Below are positions 14,404-21,814 of a stretch of DNA of 24,385 bases, one piece after another. Source of the DNA: JAAFHS01 sp043751715 (GTDB lineage Bacteria > Pseudomonadota > Alphaproteobacteria > Rhodobacterales > Rhodobacteraceae); contig JAYUZO010000249.1 in the NCBI GenBank assembly GCA_043751715.1, forward strand, positions 1-24,385. Direction: 5' to 3'. The position numbers were made by a program, and so were the translations under genes. Position 1 is the stretch's first letter; each line of letters begins with the position of its first letter. A model generated the notes under the pieces. The model made no database searches. It was not told the origin of the DNA and was given only the letters and a program-made list of their open reading frames with translations.

Positions 14404-15285
14404 CTAATCAGCGACGATATTCACACCATCCACCGTGCGCAGTGCGCCATACAGTGCAGGCCTGCGGTCGCGGAACGTGCCCCAGCTGCGGCGAAACGCC
14501 TGCACGGCGTCCAGATCGAACGTGGCGGTCAGGATGCCGGGATCGCATCGGTTACATTCGGCCACCTTGGCCCCTGTGGCATCGGCAATGAAGGATGAGC
14601 CGTAGAAGGTGATCGCGGAATTGCCGATCACCTCATGCCCCACGCGGTTGGATGCGACCAGTGGCACCATGTTGGCCGCCGCATGCCCTTGCATGGTGCG
14701 CTGCCAGTGCGGCATCGAATCCACATCCGGATCAAGCGGTTCGGTGCCGATGGCCGTGGGAAACAGCAGGACTTCGGCCCCTTGCAGCGCCAGTACCCGT
14801 GCCGTTTCGGGAAACCACTGATCCCAGCAGATGCCACAGCCGATGCGCCCATGGCGCGTGTCAATGGCGCGAAAACCGGTATCGCCGGGGCTGAAGTAGA
14901 ACTTTTCCTCATACCCCGGATTTTGCGGAATATGGCTTTTACGATAATTCCACAAAAGCGCGCCGTCGGCATCAAGAATGGCAAGGGCGTTATAGGCAGC
15001 CTCACCCGCGCGTTCAAAATAGGAAACCGGCAGGACAACACCCAGTGCGCGCGCGATGGTGGCGAAATGCTGCACAGCCTTGTCTGCGGATACCGGTTTG
15101 GCCAATGTCAGGTAGGCGGCGCGTTGTTCCTGACAAAAGTAGGGGGTCTGGAACAGTTCCTGCAACAGGATGATCTGCGCGCCTGCACCCGCAGCCTGCC
15201 GCACCAGCGTTTCGGCCGAAGCGATATTGGCATCGGCGTCCCATGTGCAGGCCATCTGGGTGGCAGCGATGGTGATGTTGCGCAT
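14404..15285 (-). CDS. aguB: N-carbamoylputrescine amidase
   Basis: A 293-residue nitrilase-superfamily enzyme that hydrolyses N-carbamoylputrescine to putrescine, CO2 and ammonia, the last step of the agmatine route. The Glu-Lys-Cys triad is visible: E43 (LLQELFQTPYF), K116 (NYRKSHIPQNPGYEEKFYF) and C153 (GCGICWDQWFPE). The SMPHWQRTMQGHAAANMVP segment is characteristic of the AguB subgroup rather than other amidases. ATG 15285 is chosen over upstream in-frame ATG 15315 because it gives MRNITIAATQMACTW and has GGAG 6 nt before it. The upstream alpha/beta hydrolase gene on the same strand is 62 nt away. Agmatine deiminase is not in the window. Confidence 0.93.
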   Translation of the reverse strand: MRNITIAATQMACTWDADANIASAETLVRQAAGAGAQIILLQELFQTPYFCQEQRAAYLTLAKPVSADKAVQHFATIARALGVVLPVSYFERAGEAAYNALAILDADGALLWNYRKSHIPQNPGYEEKFYFSPGDTGFRAIDTRHGRIGCGICWDQWFPETARVLALQGAEVLLFPTAIGTEPLDPDVDSMPHWQRTMQGHAAANMVPLVASNRVGHEVIGNSAITFYGSSFIADATGAKVAECNRCDPGILTATFDLDAVQAFRRSWGTFRDRRPALYGALRTVDGVNIVAD

Positions 15286-15347
15286 GGCTTTCTCCGATGT
15301 CGGTGCACAGATCATGCGCGGCGCGCGGGTGGTTTGACAAGCCGCCG

Positions 15348-16136
15348 TCAGCGCTGCGCAGTGGCAGGCGCTGTCAGAAACACCTCGACCGTTTCCTCAA
15401 ACGCCCGTGGTGCATCGGCGTGAAGCCAATGGCCTGCATCCGGCAGTTTGGCAAAGCGCGCCTTGGGAAACAGGGCGCGGATCAGTGGGCGGTGTTCGGG
15501 CAGCACGTAGTGCGATTTGCCGCCCGTCAGAAACAACGCGGCACCCGGAAAGCTGCCACCCACATCGGGCCAGCCCACAATCAGCGGCATCTGATCTGTC
15601 AGCACCTGCAGGTTCAGCCGCCACGTGGGTGGCGTGGATTTCAGATCCAGCGATTGCAGGAAAAACGCGCGCAGGGCGGGGTCAGGTACGCTGGTGGCAA
15701 GGCGGCGGTCAGCTTCGGCCCGGCTGGTGATGGCGTCCAGCGGCAAGGCCTGCATCGCATCAATGTGCTGGGTGTTGTCATGGGCATAGGTCACCGGGGC
15801 AATATCAGCCACGATCAGGCGGCGCACCAGGTGGGGGGCGGTCAGCGCCAGCATCATGGCGGCCTTGCCACCCATCGAATGGCCCAGCACATCAACCGGG
15901 GCCTGCAAGGTGCCGATGACCTGTGCCAGATCGGCGGCCATCGCGGCATAGCTGTGATCGGGGTTGCGCGGGCTGTGGCCATGATTGCGCTGATCAACGG
16001 CAATCACATCGCGCGCGGCTGACAGATGCCGTGCAATCACCCCCCAGTTTCGGGCAGTGCCAAACAGGCCGTGGACAATCAGCAGGGGTGGCTGATCATT
16101 GGGGTGGTCCGCGGGATAATGGGTCTGGGCCAACAT
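15348..16136 (-). CDS. alpha/beta-fold hydrolase, YbfF/ABHD11-like esterase
   Basis: A 262-residue single-domain alpha/beta hydrolase, cytoplasmic. The oxyanion segment is IVHGLFGTARNWGVIARHL, followed by VIAVDQRNHGHSP, the nucleophile elbow GHSMGG with S87, and the late histidine in DAGHWLHAD. HGLFGTARNW plus DQRNHGHSP is the pattern of the YbfF esterase branch. The natural substrate is not known; short acyl thioesters or esters are usual for the group. ATG 16136 gives a typical N-terminus. It is divergent from the small membrane protein gene with 109 nt between. Confidence 0.9.
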   Translation of the reverse strand: MLAQTHYPADHPNDQPPLLIVHGLFGTARNWGVIARHLSAARDVIAVDQRNHGHSPRNPDHSYAAMAADLAQVIGTLQAPVDVLGHSMGGKAAMMLALTAPHLVRRLIVADIAPVTYAHDNTQHIDAMQALPLDAITSRAEADRRLATSVPDPALRAFFLQSLDLKSTPPTWRLNLQVLTDQMPLIVGWPDVGGSFPGAALFLTGGKSHYVLPEHRPLIRALFPKARFAKLPDAGHWLHADAPRAFEETVEVFLTAPATAQR

Positions 16137-16217
16137 GAAAACCTTGGTATCACATGGGGTTTTGTGCGCCAGAGCTGTTGAAAACGGCGGCCAACAGAGT
16201 AAGCCTGTAGGGAATCA

Positions 16218-16233
16218 GGCCTGTTGGCAGGCC
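16218..16233 (+). other. 6-bp palindromic hairpin next to a ribosome site
   Basis: GGCCTG-TTGG-CAGGCC is a perfect stem with a tetraloop ending directly before AAAGGA, the ribosome site of the gene at 16246. A second dyad, CTGTTG (16175-16180) with CAACAG (16192-16197), lies upstream. Neither has a T-run. Both could be leader structure or a protein-binding site. Confidence 0.4.
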
Positions 16234-16245
16234 AAAGGATACAAC

Positions 16246-16617
16246 ATGAGCGCGGTCACGGTTCAGCAAATGGCACAGCGGGTGACGGCCCTGCTGGACG
16301 AACGCCTGCTTGCACGCGGCGATGGGCTGGAGGCCAAGCTGCGCTACGCGGGGCGGCAACTGCCGCGTAAGGTGCGGTTGGCTGCGGGGCGGCTGGCGCT
16401 GGCACAGGCGCGGTCCGGCGTGCCAAAGCTGCTGTTGATGGTGAATGAGGGCGATGTGGCGCGCGACTATGACATCTGCGTGCGGTATCTGACCACGATC
16501 AACCCGTTGCGCGGACCGGTGGCGGCTGTGGTGCGGGTGGCGGCATCGGTGGCCGTGGGGCTGCTGGTTCTGGCCGTGGTTGCCGGCGGGTTTTTCTATA
16601 CCCAGGGCGGCGTCTGA
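16246..16617 (+). CDS. hypothetical protein with a C-terminal membrane segment
   Basis: A 123-residue protein I do not recognise. The first 85 residues are soluble-looking, basic and helical (QQMAQRVTALLDERLLARGD, then LEAKLRYAGRQLPRKVRLAA). A single strong hydrophobic segment follows at about residues 92-118 (VAAVVRVAASVAVGLLVLAV and beyond). This suggests a tail-anchored inner-membrane protein with its N-terminus in the cytoplasm. ATG 16246 is well supported by AAAGGATAC; the frame is open upstream to 16135, but the extension is not needed. It lies 57 nt before tetR on the same strand with the first operator in between, so it may be read separately from tetR. Confidence 0.75.
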   Translation: MSAVTVQQMAQRVTALLDERLLARGDGLEAKLRYAGRQLPRKVRLAAGRLALAQARSGVPKLLLMVNEGDVARDYDICVRYLTTINPLRGPVAAVVRVAASVAVGLLVLAVVAGGFFYTQGGV

Positions 16618-16649
16618 CTTTCCATTGCTGCGGCGCACTGCTAGGTTCA

Positions 16650-16664
16650 TTGAACGCCGTTCAA
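16650..16664 (+). promoter_or_regulatory. predicted TetR operator, site 1
   Basis: TTGAAC-GCC-GTTCAA, a perfect 6-bp dyad with a 3-bp centre, ends 10 nt before the tetR start codon and touches its ribosome site (AAGGA at 16663-16667). Its position implies self-repression of tetR. The same dyad recurs three times after tetR. Confidence 0.8.
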
Positions 16665-16674
16665 GGAATATGCC

Positions 16675-17286
16675 ATGGCCACACCGGACCCCGAACCCAG
16701 CAAAGCCATGCTGCGCCGTGATGATCTGCGGCTGCGGCTGATTGATCTGGCCGAAGCGCAGATTGCCACCAAGGGTGCCGCATCGCTGAAAGCGCGTGAT
16801 CTGGCGGCGCAGGCGGGCTGTGCCGTGGGGGCCATTTACAACGTGTTTGATGACATGACGGCACTGGTCATGGCGGTGAATGTGCGCACATTCGCGCGGT
16901 TGGGTGATATGGCGGTGGCGGCGCTGGCGGCGGCATCGGGCGCGCCCCCGCAGGACCAGATGGTGGCGCTTGGCCGGGCCTATCTGCACTTTGCCGCAGA
17001 TAATCTGCCCTTGTGGCGGGCGCTGTTTGATGTGGCGGGGCAGGGCGCGGATGTGCCCGATTGGTACCGCGCGGCGCTGGCGGATTTGTTTACGCAGATC
17101 GAAGGCCCGATCGCGGCCTTGTTCCCGGCGCTGGACCGGCGCGCGTTGGACCTGATGGTGAGGGGCCTGTTTTCATCGGTGCATGGCATTGTGCAGCTGG
17201 GTCTGAACAACCGCACGCCTGCCGCACCACTGGCCGAGATTGAAGCGATGATCGCCATGGTTCTGCGCGAAATCGGCAAGCGATAA
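16675..17286 (+). CDS. TetR/AcrR-family transcriptional regulator
   Basis: A 203-residue TetR-type repressor. The N-terminal helix-turn-helix spans about residues 18-65 (LIDLAEAQIATKGAASLKAR, then DLAAQAGCAVGAIYNVFDD), with the family's VGAIYNVF recognition-helix pattern. The C-terminal ligand-binding part (about 90-200) carries LPLWRALFDVAG and VRGLFSSVHGIVQLGL, resembling the WHG-type C-terminal domain. One 15-bp dyad lies just before the gene and three just after it. The most economical reading is that this protein represses itself and the two small genes at 17379-17881. The inducer is unknown. Confidence 0.92.
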   Translation: MATPDPEPSKAMLRRDDLRLRLIDLAEAQIATKGAASLKARDLAAQAGCAVGAIYNVFDDMTALVMAVNVRTFARLGDMAVAALAAASGAPPQDQMVALGRAYLHFAADNLPLWRALFDVAGQGADVPDWYRAALADLFTQIEGPIAALFPALDRRALDLMVRGLFSSVHGIVQLGLNNRTPAAPLAEIEAMIAMVLREIGKR

Positions 17287-17290
17287 ATTC

Positions 17291-17305
17291 TTGAACACCG
17301 TTCAA
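17291..17305 (+). promoter_or_regulatory. predicted TetR operator, site 2
   Basis: TTGAAC-ACC-GTTCAA, a perfect 6-bp dyad with a 3-bp centre, starts 5 nt after the tetR stop codon. Its centre is 23 bp from that of site 3, about two helical turns. Confidence 0.8.
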
Positions 17306-17313
17306 AATATTGC

Positions 17314-17328
17314 TTGAACGGCGTTCAA
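17314..17328 (+). promoter_or_regulatory. predicted TetR operator, site 3, overlapping a likely -35 box
   Basis: TTGAAC-GGC-GTTCAA, extended by a flanking C/G pair. Its left half TTGAAC could serve as a -35 element, with TATCTT (17336-17341) 16 nt downstream as the -10 element, so binding here would block the promoter of the small genes. Confidence 0.8.
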
Positions 17329-17347
17329 GTTGTGGTATCTTCATTTT

Positions 17348-17362
17348 GTGAACGATGTTCAA
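17348..17362 (+). promoter_or_regulatory. predicted TetR operator, site 4 (one mismatch)
   Basis: GTGAAC-GAT-GTTCAA, the same dyad with one outer mismatch. Its centre is 34 bp from that of site 3, about three helical turns. It lies in the leader of the gene at 17379, just upstream of its GGAG ribosome site. Confidence 0.7.
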
Positions 17363-17378
17363 GAGATGGAGACCCAAG

Positions 17379-17705
17379 ATGTTTTCGACACTGCGCATCA
17401 TGATAAAGGCTGTCAACAGGCCGTCAGAGGCCGAAGTTGAGGGGCTGGCGCTGCTGGCCCGTATTGATGGCGAAACCCGTGCGATGCACGAAACGATCCG
17501 GGCGGCGGACCGGACTGTGGATACCACGGTGCTGGCTGTGGCGCGCGCCAGACTGACTGCGCTGAAAGAGGCCGCGATTGCGGCACGGGCGCTGCGCCCC
17601 GAACATATCCGCTACAGTGGCGCGCTGGCCTGCCTGCAATGCGGACAGGGCATGGCCCCGATGATGGGGCAGGCGGCGGCGCAGATTTGGGCACGGGTGG
17701 CATGA
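17379..17705 (+). CDS. hypothetical protein with one CxxC pair, TetR-controlled
   Basis: A 108-residue protein I do not recognise. Residues 15-75 look helical and charged (PSEAEVEGLALLARIDGETR onward to LTALKEAAIAARAL). Near the C-terminus a single C-x-x-C pair occurs in ALACLQCGQGMAPMMGQAAA, which could be a metal or redox site but is too little to assign. No signal peptide or membrane span is seen. ATG 17379 is chosen because GGAG (17368-17371) is 7 nt upstream. The upstream in-frame ATG 17355 lies inside operator 4. The stop overlaps the next start as ATGA. Confidence 0.75.
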   Translation: MFSTLRIMIKAVNRPSEAEVEGLALLARIDGETRAMHETIRAADRTVDTTVLAVARARLTALKEAAIAARALRPEHIRYSGALACLQCGQGMAPMMGQAAAQIWARVA

Positions 17706-17881
17706 TGGGTGCGCCAGACAAGGAAGACACGTTGAAAGACCCAGACGCCGTTGACTACCGGTCGGGCATGCCATGGGATTTTGGCCTGATGCCACAGGTA
17801 TTGCGGCGGGTTGCCGCATGCACCAAGGCGCGGGTGGCACAGGCAGAGGTGCCGTTTGGCAGCAATCTGCAGCTATCATGA
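17702..17881 (+). CDS. small hypothetical protein coupled to the preceding gene
   Basis: A 59-residue protein I do not recognise. It has an acidic, charged N-terminus (GAPDKEDTLKDPDAVDYRSG) followed by PWDFGLMPQVLRRVAACTKA and a short polar tail ending in FGSNLQLS. There is no membrane segment or signal peptide. The ATG overlaps the previous stop codon (ATGA); a second in-frame ATG lies one codon later at 17705. Such overlap supports a real translated gene and a two-gene unit under the TetR operators. The 152 nt between its stop and glyA hold a boundary motif copy (17959) and a terminator. Confidence 0.65.
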   Translation: MMGAPDKEDTLKDPDAVDYRSGMPWDFGLMPQVLRRVAACTKARVAQAEVPFGSNLQLS

Positions 17882-17992
17882 TGAGCGCCTGCGGCGCGAA
17901 GACGTTTATCCTCGCCTCTGGCCTGCGGCCAACCGGCTCAGGCGTACGCGCCGCGCGGGGATATTTGGGAAGAGGTCAAAGTTGCGGTTTGG

Positions 17993-18022
17993 CACTGGCC
18001 GGTGGGATGTAACCGGCCAGTG
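17993..18022. terminator. bidirectional hairpin between the small gene and glyA
   Basis: CACTGGCCGGT (17993-18003) pairs perfectly with ACCGGCCAGTG (18012-18022), an 11-bp stem with an 8-nt loop. It lies 11 nt beyond the glyA stop on the minus strand and serves converging transcription. T-runs are poor on both sides. Confidence 0.65.
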
Positions 18023-18033
18023 TTGCGCGCGGC

Positions 18034-19329
18034 CTACAGCCCCGGATAGATCGGGAAGCGGTCACACAGCGCCTGCACCTTGGCGCGCACGGCCGCCTCG
18101 ACCGCGCCATTGCCGTCTTCGCCATTGGCGGCCAGACCATCCACCACTTCGGTGATCCAGCGGCCGATATCGCGGAATTCAGCCTCGGCAAAGCCACGCG
18201 TCGTGCCTGCGGGGGTGCCAAGGCGCACGCCAGAGGTGATGGTTGGCTTTTCGGTATCAAACGGGATGCCGTTCTTGTTGCAGGTGATATGCGCGCGGCC
18301 CAATGCCTTTTCGGTGGCATTGCCCTTGACGCCCTTGGGGCGCAGATCGACCAGCATCAGATGCGTATCGGTGCCACCGGTGACGATGTCCAGACCACCC
18401 TTCATCAACTGATCCGCCAACGCCTGCGCGTTCCTGATCACCTGCGCCTGATAGGTTTTGAACCCCGGTTGCAGCGCCTCACCAAAGGCCACGGCTTTGG
18501 CGGCGATCACGTGCATCAGCGGGCCGCCCTGAATGCCGGGGAAAATGGCCGAATTCACCTTTTTCGCAATGCCCTCATCATTCGTCAGGATCATGCCGCC
18601 ACGCGGGCCGCGCAGGGTTTTGTGGGTGGTGGTGGTGGCGACATGCGCATGCGGGAAGGGGCTGGGATACAGGCCCGCCGCCACAAGGCCCGCAAAATGC
18701 GCCATGTCGACCAGCAGGTAGGCGCCAACCGAATCGGCAATCTCGCGCATGCGGGCGAAATCAATGATGCGGGGAATGGCAGACCCACCGGCGATGATCA
18801 TCTTGGGTTTGTGCGTGGTTGCCAGTTCCTGCACCTGATCATAGTCCAACAGCAGATCCTGCTTGCGCACGCCGTATTGCACGGCGTTGAACCATTTGCC
18901 GGACTGGTTCGGGGCAGCCCCGTGTGTGAGGTGGCCACCGGCATCAAGCGACATGCCCAGAATGGTATCACCGGGCGCAATCAGCGCCTGAAAGACGCCC
19001 TGATTGGCCTGTGACCCGGAATTCGGCTGCACATTGGCAAAGCCACAGCCGAACAGATCCTTGGCGCGGTCAATCGCCATGTTTTCGGCAATGTCGACAT
19101 ACTGGCAGCCGCCGTAATAGCGCTTGCCCGGATAGCCTTCGGCGTATTTGTTGGTCATGACCGACCCCTGCGCCTCCATCACGGCGCGGGACACGATGTT
19201 TTCGGATGCGATCAGTTCGATCTCATCGCGTTGACGGCCCAGTTCCTGCGTCATGGCACCGAACAGGGCGGCGTCGCGCGCCGCAAGCGTTTCGGTGAAA
19301 AAGCCGTTGTCACGATGCGGGGCGTTCAT
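18034..19329 (-). CDS. glyA: serine hydroxymethyltransferase
   Basis: A 431-residue PLP enzyme that interconverts serine plus THF and glycine plus 5,10-methylene-THF in the cytoplasm. Motifs are ELIASENIVSRAV, NKYAEGYPGKRYYGGC, LVDMAHFAGLVAAGLYPSP (D208, H211) and the PLP-lysine TTTTHKTLRGPRGG (K237). ITSGVRLGTPAGTTRG lies near the C-terminus. The length matches the family. ATG 19329 has CGGAGA 7 nt upstream. GlyA shares glycine and methylene-THF with the gcvTHP operon at 7120-11554 but is on the other strand, and I see no glycine aptamer in its 184-nt upstream region, which it shares divergently with the NAD kinase gene. Confidence 0.98.
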   Translation of the reverse strand: MNAPHRDNGFFTETLAARDAALFGAMTQELGRQRDEIELIASENIVSRAVMEAQGSVMTNKYAEGYPGKRYYGGCQYVDIAENMAIDRAKDLFGCGFANVQPNSGSQANQGVFQALIAPGDTILGMSLDAGGHLTHGAAPNQSGKWFNAVQYGVRKQDLLLDYDQVQELATTHKPKMIIAGGSAIPRIIDFARMREIADSVGAYLLVDMAHFAGLVAAGLYPSPFPHAHVATTTTHKTLRGPRGGMILTNDEGIAKKVNSAIFPGIQGGPLMHVIAAKAVAFGEALQPGFKTYQAQVIRNAQALADQLMKGGLDIVTGGTDTHLMLVDLRPKGVKGNATEKALGRAHITCNKNGIPFDTEKPTITSGVRLGTPAGTTRGFAEAEFRDIGRWITEVVDGLAANGEDGNGAVEAAVRAKVQALCDRFPIYPGL

Positions 19330-19513
19330 GGGCGATCTCCGGGTTCAAAGGTTTGGCACCATCTAGAAGATGTGTGCCGTTCTGGAAAGGCAAGAAAACG
19401 ACGCAGGCGCGGGCGGGTGCGAAATATTGTAATCTATCGGAAACTGCCGGGCGCGGGAATGGCTTGAGTTTGCCGCACCGGGGCGACAAGGTGCGGTCAA
19501 CAGTGGGGGGCAC

Positions 19514-20275
19514 ATGACACGGCGGATACATTTTGCAGCCAGCACAGCCCCGGCGGCGGTGGAGGCCTTGGCCCATCTGACGGCGTCACTGGGGCAGGTG
19601 ACGGTGGATGAGGCCGATGTGGTGGTGGCCCTGGGCGGTGACGGGTTCATGCTGCACACGCTGCACCGCGTGCAGCCGCATGGCCTGCCAGTCTATGGCA
19701 TGAACTGCGGGACGATCGGGTTTCTGATGAACACCTATTTCGCCGAAGGGTTGGCCGAACGGCTGGATGAGGCGGAAGAGGCGGTGATCAACCCCTTGGT
19801 GATGCGGGCGGTAACGGCAGATGGCAGTGTGGTGACGGCGCTTGCGATCAATGAGGTATCGCTGTTGCGGGCTGGGCCGCAGGCCGCCAAGCTGCGTATC
19901 ATCGTGGATGGCAAAATTCGGATGGAGGAACTGGTCTGTGACGGAGCACTGGTGGCCACACCAGCGGGGTCGACGGCATATAATTACAGCGCACACGGAC
20001 CGATTCTGCCGATCGGGGCAGAGGTGCTGACGCTGACGGCGATGGCGGCGTTCCGGCCGCGGCGCTGGCGGGGGGCGTTGTTGCCAGCCAGTGCAGTCGT
20101 GCGGATTGAAGTGCTGGAACCGGACAAACGCCCCGTACGGGCGGACAGTGACAGCCGGTCGGTGCCGCAGGTTTTGTCGGTGGAGGTGCGGTCAGAACCG
20201 GGGGTGCGGCACCGCATTCTGTTTGATCCGGGGCATGGTTTGGAAGAGCGTCTGCTGAACGAACAGTTCGCGTAG
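19514..20275 (+). CDS. nadK: NAD kinase
   Basis: A 253-residue ATP-NAD kinase that phosphorylates NAD to NADP in the cytoplasm. The diagnostic GGDG motif is at residues 41-44 (VVALGGDGFMLHTLH). Further motifs are GMNCGTIGFLMN, INEVSLLR, the VCDGALVATPAGSTAYNYSA loop and HGPILPIG. The length is typical of the short alphaproteobacterial form. ATG 19514 is preceded by GGGGGGC at close spacing. It is divergent from glyA and convergent with the sigma-54 regulator; the gap downstream holds paired inverted repeats. Confidence 0.95.
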   Translation: MTRRIHFAASTAPAAVEALAHLTASLGQVTVDEADVVVALGGDGFMLHTLHRVQPHGLPVYGMNCGTIGFLMNTYFAEGLAERLDEAEEAVINPLVMRAVTADGSVVTALAINEVSLLRAGPQAAKLRIIVDGKIRMEELVCDGALVATPAGSTAYNYSAHGPILPIGAEVLTLTAMAAFRPRRWRGALLPASAVVRIEVLEPDKRPVRADSDSRSVPQVLSVEVRSEPGVRHRILFDPGHGLEERLLNEQFA

Positions 20276-20292
20276 GGTGGTGGTGGGTGGGT

Positions 20293-20359
20293 TGGGCAGA
20301 TTGCCCAGCCGACGGCGCGCAGGCACATCGGGGGCCGAGTAGAATGGGCAATCTGCCCA
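20293..20359. repeat. paired 15-bp inverted repeats in a convergent gap
   Basis: TGGGCAGATTGCCCA (20293-20307) and TGGGCAATCTGCCCA (20345-20359) are exact reverse complements separated by 37 nt. Each is also a 6-bp palindrome with a 3-nt centre. They can form two small hairpins or one 15-bp stem. The gap follows GTAGGGTGG at the nadK stop codon, recalling dispersed REP-like elements. It may serve as a bidirectional terminator, though no T-run is present. Confidence 0.75.
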
Positions 20360-20389
20360 TCTGCCCCGCAGGACTGCGTTGCACTGGCG

Positions 20390-21814
20390 CTATTCGCCTG
20401 CCTTGGCCCAGCCTTCAATCTTGCGATACAAAGTTGATGGCGCGATGTTCAGGGTGCGCGCCGCGTGGGATACCGATCCGCCATGCCGTGCCAATGTCGC
20501 CTCGATCACCGCACGCTCAATCTCGGCCAGGGGTCTGCCGATCAGCCCATCCAGCGGCGTGGTTTCGGGCATGTGCGCAGCGGGCACCGCCATGCCCGCC
20601 TCTGGTTCCTCAACCAGACCATCGGGCAACATGTCCAGTGTCACCAGCCCGCCGCGGTTCAGCACCACCACATTGCGTAGCACGTTCAGCAGCTGCCGGA
20701 TATTGCCGGGCCAGCTATAGCGCCGGAACAACGCCTTGACCGGCGCGTCAAGCCCGGTAAACCGCCGACCTTCTTCGGCAGCGAACCGGTCAAGTGCGGC
20801 TTCGGCAATTTCGATCACATCTTCACCGCGCTGGCGCAGGGGCGGCATGTGGATGGGCACCACGAACAGGCGGTAGTACAGATCTTCGCGGAATTGCCCG
20901 CGCCGCACGGCCACCAGCGGATCAAGGTTTGTTGCACAGACAATGCGCACATTCACTTTGCGCGGGCGGGTGGCCCCCACTGGCTGCACCGTTGAGGTTT
21001 GCAGGAAGCGCAGCAGTTTGGTTTGCAACGGCAGCGCCATTTCGCAGACTTCATCCAGAAACAGCGTGCCACCATCGGCCGCCGCAGCCGCCCCCGGCTT
21101 ATCTGAAATCGCCCCGGTAAAGCTGCCTTTCATATGGCCGAACACCTCGGATTCCAGCAAATCCTGCGGGATCGCCCCGCAGTTCAGCGCAATGAACGGG
21201 CCTTCGGCACGCGGCGAATTGCCGTGCACGGCCAAAGCCGCCAGTTCCTTGCCCGTGCCGCTTTCACCGGTGATGAACACGGTTGCCATGGATGCGGCCA
21301 CTGACATGATCTTGTTCTGCAACCGCGCCATGATCTGCGATGATCCGATGAACATCGCCGCATTTGGCGTGGGTGTTGCGGGCAGGTTGCGCAGGGGCCG
21401 TGGTTGGGCGCGGTGGGCTGCGGCATTTTCAACCGCCGCCAGCAGCCGCGCCTCATCAATCGGCTTGACCAGAAAATCATGCGCGCCACCGCGCATGGCC
21501 GCCACTGCCCGGTTGATCGACCCATGCGCCGTCAGCACCACGATGGCGGCGGTCGGATCATCGGCAAGCATGTCTTCCAGCACGGACTGGCCATCGCGGT
21601 CGGGCAGTTCAAGATCAAGCAGCACCACGTCCGGCCGGTGGCTGCGAAAGGCGGCAAGGCCATCGGCGGCAAGCGTTGCGCTGTGCACGGTCAGGCCGGC
21701 TTTGGTCAGCACCGACCGGTAGATCATCTGCAGCGATGTGGTGTCTTCGATCAGCAGCACGGTTCGCGGTGGCTGGGGGATGTCCGGTTTGCGGGGCTGA
21801 CTGCGCGGGGTCAT
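20390..21814 (-). CDS. sigma-54-dependent response regulator, LuxO/NtrC-like
   Basis: A 474-residue enhancer-binding activator. The N-terminal receiver domain (about 17-130) has acidic E23-D24, phosphoacceptor D67 (VVLLDLELPDRDG), T95 and K117 (FLVKPID). The AAA+ domain (about 155-385) has Walker A GESGTGKE (183-190), the sigma-54 contact loop as GSFTGA instead of GAFTGA, and Walker B GGTLFLDE. NLDPLVAVRRGQFREDLYYR and the WPGNIRQLLNVLRN helix are also standard. The C-terminal Fis-type helix-turn-helix is SVSHAARTLNIAPSTLYRKIEGW. The start overlaps the Hpt gene stop (ATGA), so the two are translationally coupled. The target promoters are unknown. Confidence 0.94.
   Translation of the reverse strand: MTPRSQPRKPDIPQPPRTVLLIEDTTSLQMIYRSVLTKAGLTVHSATLAADGLAAFRSHRPDVVLLDLELPDRDGQSVLEDMLADDPTAAIVVLTAHGSINRAVAAMRGGAHDFLVKPIDEARLLAAVENAAAHRAQPRPLRNLPATPTPNAAMFIGSSQIMARLQNKIMSVAASMATVFITGESGTGKELAALAVHGNSPRAEGPFIALNCGAIPQDLLESEVFGHMKGSFTGAISDKPGAAAAADGGTLFLDEVCEMALPLQTKLLRFLQTSTVQPVGATRPRKVNVRIVCATNLDPLVAVRRGQFREDLYYRLFVVPIHMPPLRQRGEDVIEIAEAALDRFAAEEGRRFTGLDAPVKALFRRYSWPGNIRQLLNVLRNVVVLNRGGLVTLDMLPDGLVEEPEAGMAVPAAHMPETTPLDGLIGRPLAEIERAVIEATLARHGGSVSHAARTLNIAPSTLYRKIEGWAKAGE

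Noticed and set aside
14398..14416. CGTCGC/GCGACG hairpin between the histidine kinase and the amidase gene
   Set aside because: Only 6 bp, no T-run, and it overlaps the amidase stop codon; too weak to call a terminator.
15297..16022. Plus-strand open frame opposite the alpha/beta hydrolase
   Set aside because: No recognisable domain; it mirrors the coding frame of a hydrolase with an intact GHSMGG elbow.
17355..17378. Upstream ATG for the small CxxC protein
   Set aside because: It lies inside operator 4 and has no ribosome site, while ATG 17379 has GGAG at good spacing.
17882..17992. Possible small gene or gene remnant before glyA
   Set aside because: No ribosome site and no protein-like composition; the stretch is explained by GC-rich dyads and the boundary motif.
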